From assembly GCF_018332655.1 (NCBI RefSeq), contig NZ_BOQL01000021.1, positions 248,001 to 312,000 of the forward strand: DNA of 64,000 nucleotides, in the 5' to 3' direction. Position 1 is the stretch's first letter, and every line of letters begins with the position of its first letter. The DNA comes from Actinoplanes auranticolor. GTDB lineage: Bacteria; Actinomycetota; Actinomycetes; Mycobacteriales; Micromonosporaceae. Below the pieces are notes generated by a model that saw nothing but the letters and a program-made list of their open reading frames with translations, was not told the origin of the DNA and did no database searches. This document shows, in pieces, positions 32,868-40,218 of the stretch. A program made the position numbers and the translations under genes.

Positions 32868-33464
32868 ATGCCGGAAGCAGTGGTACCGCGCGGCCGTAAG
32901 CGTCGTCTCGACGCCGAGCGCAGTCGTGCCGCCGTGCTCGACGCGGCGATCGCCGTGCTGGGACGGCAGGCGGACGCGAGCGTCGAGGACATCGCGGCGG
33001 CGGCGGGCGTCGTCCGGCAGACCGTCTACGCGCACTTCCCGTCCCGCGGCGCCCTGCTCGCCGCGGTGGTGGAGCACCTCACCGCGGAGACCACGGCCAC
33101 GCTCGACACGCTCGACCTGGACACGATGTCCGAGGTCGACGCCCTGCGCCGGTGGCTGGAAGTGAGCTGGAGCATGGTGGAGCGCTACCCGGTGCTGCTC
33201 AGCCCGGTCATGGCCACGGCCGGGCCGGGCGCCGACGACGTGGCCCGGCACCGGTCGGTCACCGCGCGGCTCGAGGCACTGATCCGGCGCGGCCGGATGA
33301 GCGGCGCCTTCGACACGCGGCTGCCCGAGGCGTGGACCGTCGCCGCGGTAGTCGCGCTCGGGCACGCCGCCGGCCAGGAAGCAGGCGCCGGCCGGATGAG
33401 CCCGCGCGACGCCGGCGCGGCATACCGCGACAGTGTGCTGCGCCTGGTTCGCGCCCCCGCGTGA
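32868..33464 (+). CDS. TetR family transcriptional regulator
   Basis: A 198-residue regulator with N-terminal recognition region VEDIAAAAGVVRQTVYAHFP and a helical C-terminal ligand domain (MVERYPVLLSPVMATAGPG). ATG 32868 lies 8 nt after TAGGCT, another possible leaderless start. Divergent from the SnoaL-like gene across a 28-bp palindrome. Ligand unknown. Confidence 0.86.
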   Translation: MPEAVVPRGRKRRLDAERSRAAVLDAAIAVLGRQADASVEDIAAAAGVVRQTVYAHFPSRGALLAAVVEHLTAETTATLDTLDLDTMSEVDALRRWLEVSWSMVERYPVLLSPVMATAGPGADDVARHRSVTARLEALIRRGRMSGAFDTRLPEAWTVAAVVALGHAAGQEAGAGRMSPRDAGAAYRDSVLRLVRAPA

Positions 33465-33489
33465 CGCCCACTTCGTTCTCTGCCGTGCC

Positions 33490-33551
33490 TTGACACCCGA
33501 TACCCCCGGGAGGTACACCTGTTCAGGTCGGCAAGGTACCCCCCGGGGGTA
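33490..33551 (+). promoter_or_regulatory. Tandem CsoR-like operators in front of a membrane protein gene
   Basis: -35 TTGACA (33490-33495) is followed by ATACCCC-CGG-GAGGTAC (33500-33516), then the perfect palindrome TACCCCC-C-GGGGGTA (33537-33551). Both are the same class as the sites at 24078 and 28831. The -10 is less clear (TACACC, 33514-33519, 18-nt spacing). Confidence 0.72.
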
Positions 33552-33574
33552 GTACGAGCGAGTAGGTGACTGAC

Positions 33575-34252
33575 ATGAGCGCATCGACCAGACCCGATAC
33601 AACCGCCACGACTGGGCAGCGAGCGGCCCGCGCCGGGCTGTGGGCCCTGCCCGCGTACGCGGTGCTGCTGGGCCTGAGCACCGTGACGCACCAACCGCCG
33701 GTCGAGGACTTCGACGCCTACGCCCGCTACGTCACCACGGGAGTTTTCCTCCTCAGCCATCTGGGTGGCAGCGTGCTCGGCGCCGGCCTGGCCGTCGTCG
33801 GCGCCGCCGCCGTCACCGCCCTGCTGGTGCCCGGACGGGCCGCCCGCGCCGCGATCGCCGGGCTGGTGCTGACCGTGCTCGCCAACGTGTTCCTGGCCGC
33901 GGCGTTCGGCAGTGCCGCCTTCGTCCAGCCGGGCCTCGGCCGGGCCCACCTCGACGGCGTCGCGGGCATGCCGGCCCTCAACGACGACACCGCGTACGGG
34001 CCCGCGTTGGTCGCGACCGCCCTGAGTGCCACGTTCCTGCTCATCGTCGCGGCGGCCTTGCTCGGCAGCGCCATCGCCCGGACGAGCCGGCGGCTGCGCT
34101 GGTACGGCGTCGGGTACGCCGTACTCATCGCGCTTTTCGCCCTGTCCGGTTTCTTCCTGCAGCCGGTCCAGCCGTGGAGCGGTTTCGCCCTCGCCGCCGT
34201 GACCGCGGCCCTGGCTCTGCGGCTACCGAGGATCATCGCCACCGGCGGATGA
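33575..34252 (+). CDS. Polytopic membrane protein of the copper regulon, unknown function
   Basis: A 225-residue protein with about six hydrophobic segments (ALPAYAVLLGLSTV; VFLLSHLGGSVLGAGLAVVG; LVLTVLANVFLAAAFGSAAF; YGVGYAVLIALFALSGFFL and others). Candidate ligands are sparse: THQP, LSHLGGS and a His in LGRAHLDG. I do not recognise the family; there is a loose resemblance to CbtA-like membrane proteins. ATG 33575 is preceded by AGGTGA. Its two CsoR-like operators suggest copper control and therefore a role in copper transport or tolerance. Confidence 0.7.
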   Translation: MSASTRPDTTATTGQRAARAGLWALPAYAVLLGLSTVTHQPPVEDFDAYARYVTTGVFLLSHLGGSVLGAGLAVVGAAAVTALLVPGRAARAAIAGLVLTVLANVFLAAAFGSAAFVQPGLGRAHLDGVAGMPALNDDTAYGPALVATALSATFLLIVAAALLGSAIARTSRRLRWYGVGYAVLIALFALSGFFLQPVQPWSGFALAAVTAALALRLPRIIATGG

Positions 34253-34266
34253 CCGCCCGGCCAACT

Positions 34267-34304
34267 GGTTGTATCGCCGAACCTGATGGTTGTATTGTCG
34301 AACC
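34267..34304 (+). promoter_or_regulatory. Twin MarR-type operators and leaderless promoter
   Basis: Two 17-bp copies of GGTTGTATYGYCGAACC, each with inverted GGTT/AACC ends, at 34267-34283 and 34288-34304, spaced 21 bp start to start (two helical turns). The second holds the -10 TATTGT (34293-34298) and ends at ATG 34305. Confidence 0.72.
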
Positions 34305-34757
34305 ATGCCAGATGCCGGACCGGCCGACGCGGACGTCAGCTCGGTGCAGGACGCGTTGATGCGGTTCGTCCGCAACTTCGGCCTGCATCAGCCGGACCGC
34401 ACCCCCTGTGGGCAACCGCTCCCGGTGTCCGAGGCGCACGCCCTGGCGGAGCTGGCCCGCGACGGCCGGCTGCGTCAGGTCGAGCTGGGCCGCCGGCTGC
34501 GCCTGCAGAAGAGCACGGTCAGCCGGCTGGTGACCAACCTGACCGCCCGTGGCTGGGTGCGGCGGTCCGGTGCCGACGACGACGGCCGCGGCGTGACGCT
34601 CGAGCTCACCGACGCCGGGGTGCAGGCCGCGGCCCGGCAGGCCGAGGCCCGCAGCGACCGCTTCGCCGCCCTGCTGGCCCGGGTCCCCGAGGACCGGCGC
34701 GCCACCGTCGTCCAGGCACTGCAGACTCTCGCGGAGGTCACCGATGAGCCGCTCTGA
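34305..34757 (+). CDS. MarR family transcriptional regulator
   Basis: A 150-residue winged-helix regulator: recognition region LRQVELGRRLRLQKSTVSRLV and wing WVRRSGADDDGRGVTLELT. ATG 34305 lies 6 nt after TATTGT and directly after the second operator copy, so it is probably leaderless and self-repressed. The stop overlaps the lipoprotein gene by 14 nt, so both are one unit. Confidence 0.87.
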   Translation: MPDAGPADADVSSVQDALMRFVRNFGLHQPDRTPCGQPLPVSEAHALAELARDGRLRQVELGRRLRLQKSTVSRLVTNLTARGWVRRSGADDDGRGVTLELTDAGVQAAARQAEARSDRFAALLARVPEDRRATVVQALQTLAEVTDEPL

Positions 34758-35256
34758 CCGTGCCGGCCGGACGGCCGTCGTGTTGATCGCTGTCGCGGCG
34801 CTGGCCGCGGGGTGCACGGCCGGGCAGCCGACCCCGCCCTCGGCGGACACGTCACGCCAGGCCGAGGTGGCCGAGCGGGGAGCGTCCGTGATGCCGTTCG
34901 ATCTGGACCGCACCACCCACAGTTTCACCAAGAACGACACCGGGGGAGTGCAGACCGTCGTCGCCGACGATCCCGCCGACACCGGGCAGATCACGCTGAT
35001 CCGCCGGCACCTCGGCCGCGAGGCCGAGCTGTTCGCCCGGGGTGACTTCACCGACCCGGCCCGGATCCACGGCGACGACATGCCGGGCCTGGCCACCCTG
35101 CGCGCCGCCGCCGGCCGCATCGCCGCGACGTACGCCGACACGGCCGACGGCGCCACGATCACCTACACGACCGCTGACGCCACCCACGTCGCCGCCCTGC
35201 ACGCCTGGTTCGACGCTCAGGTCGGCGACCACGGCGCGCACGCCACCCCGGGCTGA
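34744..35256 (+). CDS. Secreted lipoprotein of unknown function
   Basis: A 170-residue protein with a lipoprotein signal (lipobox ALAAGC, Cys23). The mature part (FDLDRTTHSFTKNDTGGVQTV; RRHLGREAELFARGDFTDPARIHGDDMPGL) is a compact domain I do not recognise; similar small lipoproteins are sometimes misnamed aspartate carbamoyltransferase, for which no catalytic motifs are seen. It overlaps the MarR gene and so is under its control. Confidence 0.75.
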   Translation: MSRSDRAGRTAVVLIAVAALAAGCTAGQPTPPSADTSRQAEVAERGASVMPFDLDRTTHSFTKNDTGGVQTVVADDPADTGQITLIRRHLGREAELFARGDFTDPARIHGDDMPGLATLRAAAGRIAATYADTADGATITYTTADATHVAALHAWFDAQVGDHGAHATPG

Positions 35257-35273
35257 TCACCCGTCCACAGTGG

Positions 35274-36491
35274 TCAGAAGGTGACTTGCAGGGTCTCCAG
35301 CCGGTGGCCGAAGGGTGCGGTCGGCTGCCAGTCCGGGGTCCCGTACGCCGGCCGCAGCTGCGGGCAGCGGTCCAGCACGATCCGCAGGCACTCGTCGGTC
35401 TCCATCCGGGCGAGCGCCGCCCCCAGGCAGTAGTACGTGCCCATGCCGAAGCTCAGGTGCCGGTTGCGTTTGCGGGTGATGTCGAAGGTGTCCGGGTCGG
35501 GGAAGATCTCCGGGTCGCGGTTGGCCGCCATCAGCGCCAGATAGATGTGCCGGCCGGCCGGTACGGGATGCCCGGCCACCTCGACGGGCTCCCTGGTGAC
35601 CCGGCCGATCACCCCGGCCGGGCCGTCGCAGCGCAGCATCTCCTCGACCGCGGACGGCATCAGGTCCGGGTTCGCCCGCAGCTGGGCCAGCTGGTCGGGG
35701 TGGTCGAACAGCAGGACCAGGCCGTTGGCGATCAGGTTCGCGGTGGTCTCGTGACCGGCGAACAGCAGCAGCACACAGTTCGCCACCGCCTCGTCCTCGG
35801 TGACGAGGCCCTCCGCCTCGGCGGCCATGAACATGCTCAGCACGTCCTCGCGCGGAGCACGCCGGCGGTCGGCGGCGATGACGCGCAGATAGTCGTGCAT
35901 CTCCAGCATGCTGCGCTGGGCCTGGCGCATCTGCTGCAGGTCGCCCTGGCTGAAGATCGGCACGATGTCGCGGGACCACGCCTGCAGCTGCTCGCGGTCG
36001 GTGGTCGGCATCCCGAGCAGCTCGGCGATCACGTTGGCCGGCAACGGGTACGCGAGGTCACGGACCACGTCCATCTGTCCCTTGGGGGCGACCGCGTCGA
36101 GCAGTTCGTGGGTGAACGCGCGTACCCGCGGCCGCAGCCGGTCGACCATCGCCGGGGTGAAGTAGCGCTTGAGCAGCTGCTGGAACCGGACGTGGTCGGC
36201 CGGGACGGTGTGCCCCATCCACATCTCGATGGACCGGCGGATCGGGGCCAGCTCCTCCTGCTCCTCGGGGGTGAGGCGCTGGAGGACCTGGGCCATGTTG
36301 GCGCTGTCCATGCGTTTGTCGCGCAGGGCGGCGTTGATGTCCGCGTACCGGGTGAGCAGGTAGGCGTCGAGTTGTGGCAGCCGGGCGAGCGGGCTTTCCG
36401 CGCGGACCCGGTGCAGGAAGGCGTTGTGGTCGGCCATCACTTCCGGGGTGAACAGGTTGTAGTCCCGTACCGTTGCGATGTCGTCACTCAT
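35274..36491 (-). CDS. Cytochrome P450
   Basis: A 405-residue soluble bacterial P450, which would hydroxylate or epoxidise a small molecule using electrons from a ferredoxin or similar partner. I-helix oxygen motif AGHETT at 245-250, K-helix EEMLR at 283-287, and the heme-binding loop FGMGTYYCLG at 348-357 with Cys355 as thiolate ligand. The usual His two residues before Cys in FGxGxHxC is Tyr here. No ferredoxin gene is next to it. Substrate unknown; no biosynthetic cluster is evident. Confidence 0.93.
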   Translation of the reverse strand: MSDDIATVRDYNLFTPEVMADHNAFLHRVRAESPLARLPQLDAYLLTRYADINAALRDKRMDSANMAQVLQRLTPEEQEELAPIRRSIEMWMGHTVPADHVRFQQLLKRYFTPAMVDRLRPRVRAFTHELLDAVAPKGQMDVVRDLAYPLPANVIAELLGMPTTDREQLQAWSRDIVPIFSQGDLQQMRQAQRSMLEMHDYLRVIAADRRRAPREDVLSMFMAAEAEGLVTEDEAVANCVLLLFAGHETTANLIANGLVLLFDHPDQLAQLRANPDLMPSAVEEMLRCDGPAGVIGRVTREPVEVAGHPVPAGRHIYLALMAANRDPEIFPDPDTFDITRKRNRHLSFGMGTYYCLGAALARMETDECLRIVLDRCPQLRPAYGTPDWQPTAPFGHRLETLQVTF

Positions 36492-36583
36492 GGTCGCGAT
36501 TCTGGCGGAATGCAGTGATCGTTCTCAATGCCAGAATCGGCATTGTCGGGCAAACGACGGGCGGGGCGACCCGTTGCCGGGGG

Positions 36584-38182
36584 TCAGCGGGCCGAGAGCA
36601 GGTGACTGACCTGCGGCGGGCCGTCGGCGAGGGCCTGGGCCCGTTCCTCCACCGCCCGGTCCGCGCCGGTCAGCCGGCCGCCGTGCTGGCGCAGGTGCTC
36701 GTCCCAGCTCGGCACCAGGTACGCCTCGACGAAGCGGTCCGGGTGCTCCCCGTCCTGGAACAGTCCCCAGCGCACTGCTCCGGTCCGCAGCCGGGAACGC
36801 CGCACCGCCTCCATCGCCTCGACGAACGCCGCCGCCCGCTCGGCGCTCACCGGGTAGCTGGCGGTGACCAGCACCGGGCCGTCGCGGCTGTCCGGGTCCG
36901 TCTCCAGGTGCGGCTCGGGCCAGAACACGGCGGGCTCACGGTTCAGCCCGGTGGTGTCGCGCATCGGCCACCAGCGCAGGGTCGCCACCCCGGCCAGCAT
37001 CAGAACGGCGGCGGCCAGGTGTGCGGGGACCAGGCCCCCCACGTCCGACAGTGCGCCCCAGACGAGCGCGCCGGCGGCCTGGGCTCCGGCGAAGACCATC
37101 TGGTAGACCGCCAGGCCGCGGGCGCGTACCCAGTTCGGCAGGAACAGCTGCATCGCCGCGTTCACGCTGGACAGCACCATGACCCACGCGACGCCGGCCG
37201 GCAGCAGTGCCGCCACGATGACGGCCTCGGAGCGGCTCAGCGCGAGGACGGTCAGGACCAGGGCGAACGCCGTACCGGCGAGGAACAGCAGCCGGTTCAG
37301 CGACCAGCGGGCCCGTAACTGGGGGAGCAGCACGGCTCCGGCCACCGCGCCGACGCCGACCGCGCCGAGCAGGACGCCGTACCCGCCGGAGCCGAGCCCG
37401 AGCCGACGGCTGGCGACCAGCGGGAGCAGCGCCCAGAGGGCGCTGCCGGGGACCAGGAACAGCCCCGCACGCAGCAGGATGCGCCGCACCACCGGGGAAT
37501 GCCGGACGTAGCGCCCACCGGAGCGCACCGCGGCGGTGAACCGTTCGGGCGCGGTGCCCAGGCCGGCGGCCGGGGGCCGCCAGCGCCACAGCACGAGCGC
37601 GAACACCACGAAGGAGAACGTGTTGAGCGCGAACACCACACCGACGCCGGTACGGGCGATCAGCACGCCCGCGACCGCCGGGCCGACCGCGCGGGCCAGG
37701 TTCATGCTGATCGCGCCGAGCGCCGAGGCGGAGGCCAGCTGGGGCCGCGGCACCAGCTCGGGGATGACGGCCTGCCAGGCCGGAGCGGTCAGCGCCTGAC
37801 CGGCACCGAGCGCGAACGTGAGCGTCAGCAGCAGCGTCGGCGGCATGTGCCCGGCGAAGGTCAGCACGGTCAGCAGGGCACCCACCGCGACCAGGAACGC
37901 CTGCACGCCGATGAGCAGCCGGCGCCGGTCGAAGGTGTCGGCCAGCGCGCCGGACGGCAGCGCGAGCAGCACGATCGGCAGGGTGCTGGCGGTCTGCACC
38001 ACCGCGACCAGGGTGTCCGTCCCGGACTGCTCGACCAGCAGCCACTGGGCTCCCACGGTCTGCATCCAGGTGCCGATGTTGCTGGCCAGCAGGGCGAGCC
38101 ACAGGCTGCGGAAAGCGGCGACGCGCAACGGTGCCCACGCCGACGGCGGCGCGGCCCGGACGGTGGAGGACTGGGCGCTCAC
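36584..38182 (-). CDS. MFS transporter with C-terminal ABM-like domain
   Basis: A 532-residue membrane protein: residues 1-415 are a 12-segment TMR-type major facilitator (LALLASNIGTWMQTVGAQWL; ALPSGALADTFDRRRLL), probably an exporter. The last 100 residues (VLVTASYPVSAERAAAFVEA; RWGLFQDGEHPDRFVEAYLV) look like a ferredoxin-like antibiotic monooxygenase/dabb-type domain fused to the transporter. The start GTG 38182 lies 6 nt after TAGACC, a near-match to the leaderless box. Divergent from the membrane/STAND pair. Confidence 0.85.
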   Translation of the reverse strand: MSAQSSTVRAAPPSAWAPLRVAAFRSLWLALLASNIGTWMQTVGAQWLLVEQSGTDTLVAVVQTASTLPIVLLALPSGALADTFDRRRLLIGVQAFLVAVGALLTVLTFAGHMPPTLLLTLTFALGAGQALTAPAWQAVIPELVPRPQLASASALGAISMNLARAVGPAVAGVLIARTGVGVVFALNTFSFVVFALVLWRWRPPAAGLGTAPERFTAAVRSGGRYVRHSPVVRRILLRAGLFLVPGSALWALLPLVASRRLGLGSGGYGVLLGAVGVGAVAGAVLLPQLRARWSLNRLLFLAGTAFALVLTVLALSRSEAVIVAALLPAGVAWVMVLSSVNAAMQLFLPNWVRARGLAVYQMVFAGAQAAGALVWGALSDVGGLVPAHLAAAVLMLAGVATLRWWPMRDTTGLNREPAVFWPEPHLETDPDSRDGPVLVTASYPVSAERAAAFVEAMEAVRRSRLRTGAVRWGLFQDGEHPDRFVEAYLVPSWDEHLRQHGGRLTGADRAVEERAQALADGPPQVSHLLSAR

Positions 38183-38299
38183 CGTACCGGTCTACCCGGG
38201 CGTGCCGCCGTCTACCGCCGCACGGGAATCCGGCGCTGGCCACGATGGGGTGACCGGCCTTGGCTCATGCACACGGCGGGCCTTCTAATGTGTGCCGTG

Positions 38300-38668
38300 A
38301 TGGAGTTCAGCCGGCGCGCGGGGTGCGTCGTGGCCGGGTTGCTGGTCCTGGGGCTCGTGGCACTGTTCGCCGCGACGGGTCTCGACACGGCCGACAAGAT
38401 CGCCAGTGCCGTCTGTGCCCTGCTGGCCGTCGTGGCACTGTGCTGGCAGTACGTGGTGCCGGCGCCCCGGTCCGCCGCCGTTCCGCCACCGGTGACCGCT
38501 GCCGGTGCGGGCGCTGTCGCGGTCGGCGGTGACAACCACGCGGAGGTGAGCACGAAGTTCTGTGGTCCCGCCCCGCCGCCGTCTTCCGGTGCGAGCGGTC
38601 CCGCGTCCGTCGCGATCGGTGGGACGAGCACGGCTGCCATCCGTACCGACGTGCAGCTGTGGCCGTGA
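38300..38668 (+). CDS. Small membrane protein paired with the STAND-like NTPase
   Basis: A 122-residue protein with two N-terminal hydrophobic segments (GCVVAGLLVLGLVALFAATG; IASAVCALLAVVALCWQYVV) and then two copies of a short motif, GAGAVAVGGDNHAEVSTK and GPASVAIGGTSTAAIRT. The same motif opens the next protein. ATG 38300 is chosen; GTG 38297 directly before it is possible, and TAATGT lies just upstream. It overlaps the NTPase gene by 10 nt. Function unknown; likely a membrane partner of the NTPase. Confidence 0.68.
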   Translation: MEFSRRAGCVVAGLLVLGLVALFAATGLDTADKIASAVCALLAVVALCWQYVVPAPRSAAVPPPVTAAGAGAVAVGGDNHAEVSTKFCGPAPPPSSGASGPASVAIGGTSTAAIRTDVQLWP

Positions 38669-40164
38669 CGCCGGAGGCGTACGCGGCCGGTCCGGGCGCT
38701 GTCAGCGTCGGCGGGGACGTGCACGCGCCGATCACCACCAACGTGTACGGCGGCGACGGCCCGGTGTTCACCGTCGAGACGCCCCCGCCCGAACTGCCCC
38801 ACGAGCCCGCGGATCTCGCCGCGTTGCGGGAGCAGCCCAGCAAGCTGCTCAACGCGCGCCGCCGGGTGATCCCGTTCAGCGGCCGGACGCGGGAGCTCGC
38901 GGACCTGAACGCCTGGCGCCAGAACGGTCCGCGGCTGGCGGCGCAGCTCATCTACGCCGCCGGTGGCGAGGGCAAGACCCGGCTGGCCGCCCGGGCCGCC
39001 GAGCACGCCGCCGCGGCGGGATGGGCGGTGGGCTGGGCCCGGCACCGCACCGACACCCCGGGCGGAGGCGCGCCCCTCACCGAGGACGGCCACCGTCCGC
39101 TGCTCATCGTCGTGGACTACGCCGAGCGGTGGCCGATGTCGCACCTGCAGTCCCTGCTGGCCCGGTACTCCGGGCACACCGGCCCGCTGCGGGTCCTCCT
39201 GCTGGCCCGGTCGCTGAGCTGGTGGTCGGTGGCGGACACGATCTGCGAGCGGCTGGGGATCATCACGGGCGTACCGGTGCCGCTGGAGCCGCTCGCCGGC
39301 ACCGACGCCGAGCGGCGGGAGCTGTTCGAGGCGGCCTGCCGCCGCTTCGCGGAGATCTACGGGCTGCCGGCGTCCACGGAGTTCGCCGTTCCCGGGGGTC
39401 CCGCGGACCGCGCCTACGGCTCGGTGCTGACCGTGCACATGGCGGCGCTCGCCGTCGTCGACGCGGAAGCCCGGGATCGGCGGCCCCCGCTGGGTGCGCG
39501 GGATCTGTCGCGGTATCTGCTCAACCGCGAGTGTCACTACTGGAGTGTCCTGCACGGCGAGCACCGGTCCGCCACGGCCGCGCGGGCCGCGTTCATCGCG
39601 TCCATCACCGGTGCCGTGCCCCGGCCCGCCGGCGCCGCGCTGCTCGCCCGCAGCGGTCTGCCCGAGGCCGCCGGCACGAGTGCGCAGCAGATCCTCGACG
39701 CCCATGCCCGCTGTTATCCGCCCGCGACCGCCGGGACGGTTCTGGAACCGCTGTACCCCGACCGTCTCGCCGAGGACTTCATCGGGCTCACCCTGCGGAC
39801 CGATCAGCCGGACAGCCTCGCCGACACCTGGTGCGGCAGCGCCCTCGCCGGCGTGTTCGCCCGGGAGGACGGGCAGGTGCCGGGCCACGCGGGCCGGGGA
39901 CTGATCTTCCTGGCCGCCGCCGCGGCGACGTGGCCGCACGTCGGCGCGGCGCTGCGCACGCTGTTGCACGCCGATCCGTCACTGGCGGTCGACGCCGGAG
40001 GACCGGCGTTGCTGGCCATCACCCCGTACGCCGACGCGGCGATCGCCGCGGCCATCAGCCGGCACGTCACCGAGCGCAGCATCGACCTGCACCCGGCGGC
40101 GGCGCTGCTCAGCTGCGGCATCCTGCAGGTGTCGCTGCTGCTCAACAGCCGCCGGACCGCGTAA
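38659..40164 (+). CDS. STAND-like P-loop NTPase, possible conflict/defence sensor
   Basis: A 501-residue protein. The N-terminus repeats the VGGD motif (GPGAVSVGGDVHAPITTNVY). The P-loop AGGEGKTR is at about 101-108, Walker B LLIVVDYAE at 148-156, and a sensor-like VLLLARS at about 179-185; a helical region follows. This layout resembles STAND ATPases, which usually continue into TPR or WD repeats; none is present before the stop, so the protein may be a short form or truncated. GTG 38659 overlaps the membrane protein gene. Signalling or anti-phage roles are inference from the class. Confidence 0.7.
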   Translation: MAVTPEAYAAGPGAVSVGGDVHAPITTNVYGGDGPVFTVETPPPELPHEPADLAALREQPSKLLNARRRVIPFSGRTRELADLNAWRQNGPRLAAQLIYAAGGEGKTRLAARAAEHAAAAGWAVGWARHRTDTPGGGAPLTEDGHRPLLIVVDYAERWPMSHLQSLLARYSGHTGPLRVLLLARSLSWWSVADTICERLGIITGVPVPLEPLAGTDAERRELFEAACRRFAEIYGLPASTEFAVPGGPADRAYGSVLTVHMAALAVVDAEARDRRPPLGARDLSRYLLNRECHYWSVLHGEHRSATAARAAFIASITGAVPRPAGAALLARSGLPEAAGTSAQQILDAHARCYPPATAGTVLEPLYPDRLAEDFIGLTLRTDQPDSLADTWCGSALAGVFAREDGQVPGHAGRGLIFLAAAAATWPHVGAALRTLLHADPSLAVDAGGPALLAITPYADAAIAAAISRHVTERSIDLHPAAALLSCGILQVSLLLNSRRTA

Positions 40165-40218
40165 CGGTGGCCGAGGACACGGCCCGGACACAGCTGCGTG
40201 ATCGTCTTGTCGAACCCC

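Noticed and set aside
34744..35256. Aspartate carbamoyltransferase
   Set aside because: Far too short, secreted as a lipoprotein, and no carbamoyl-phosphate motif.
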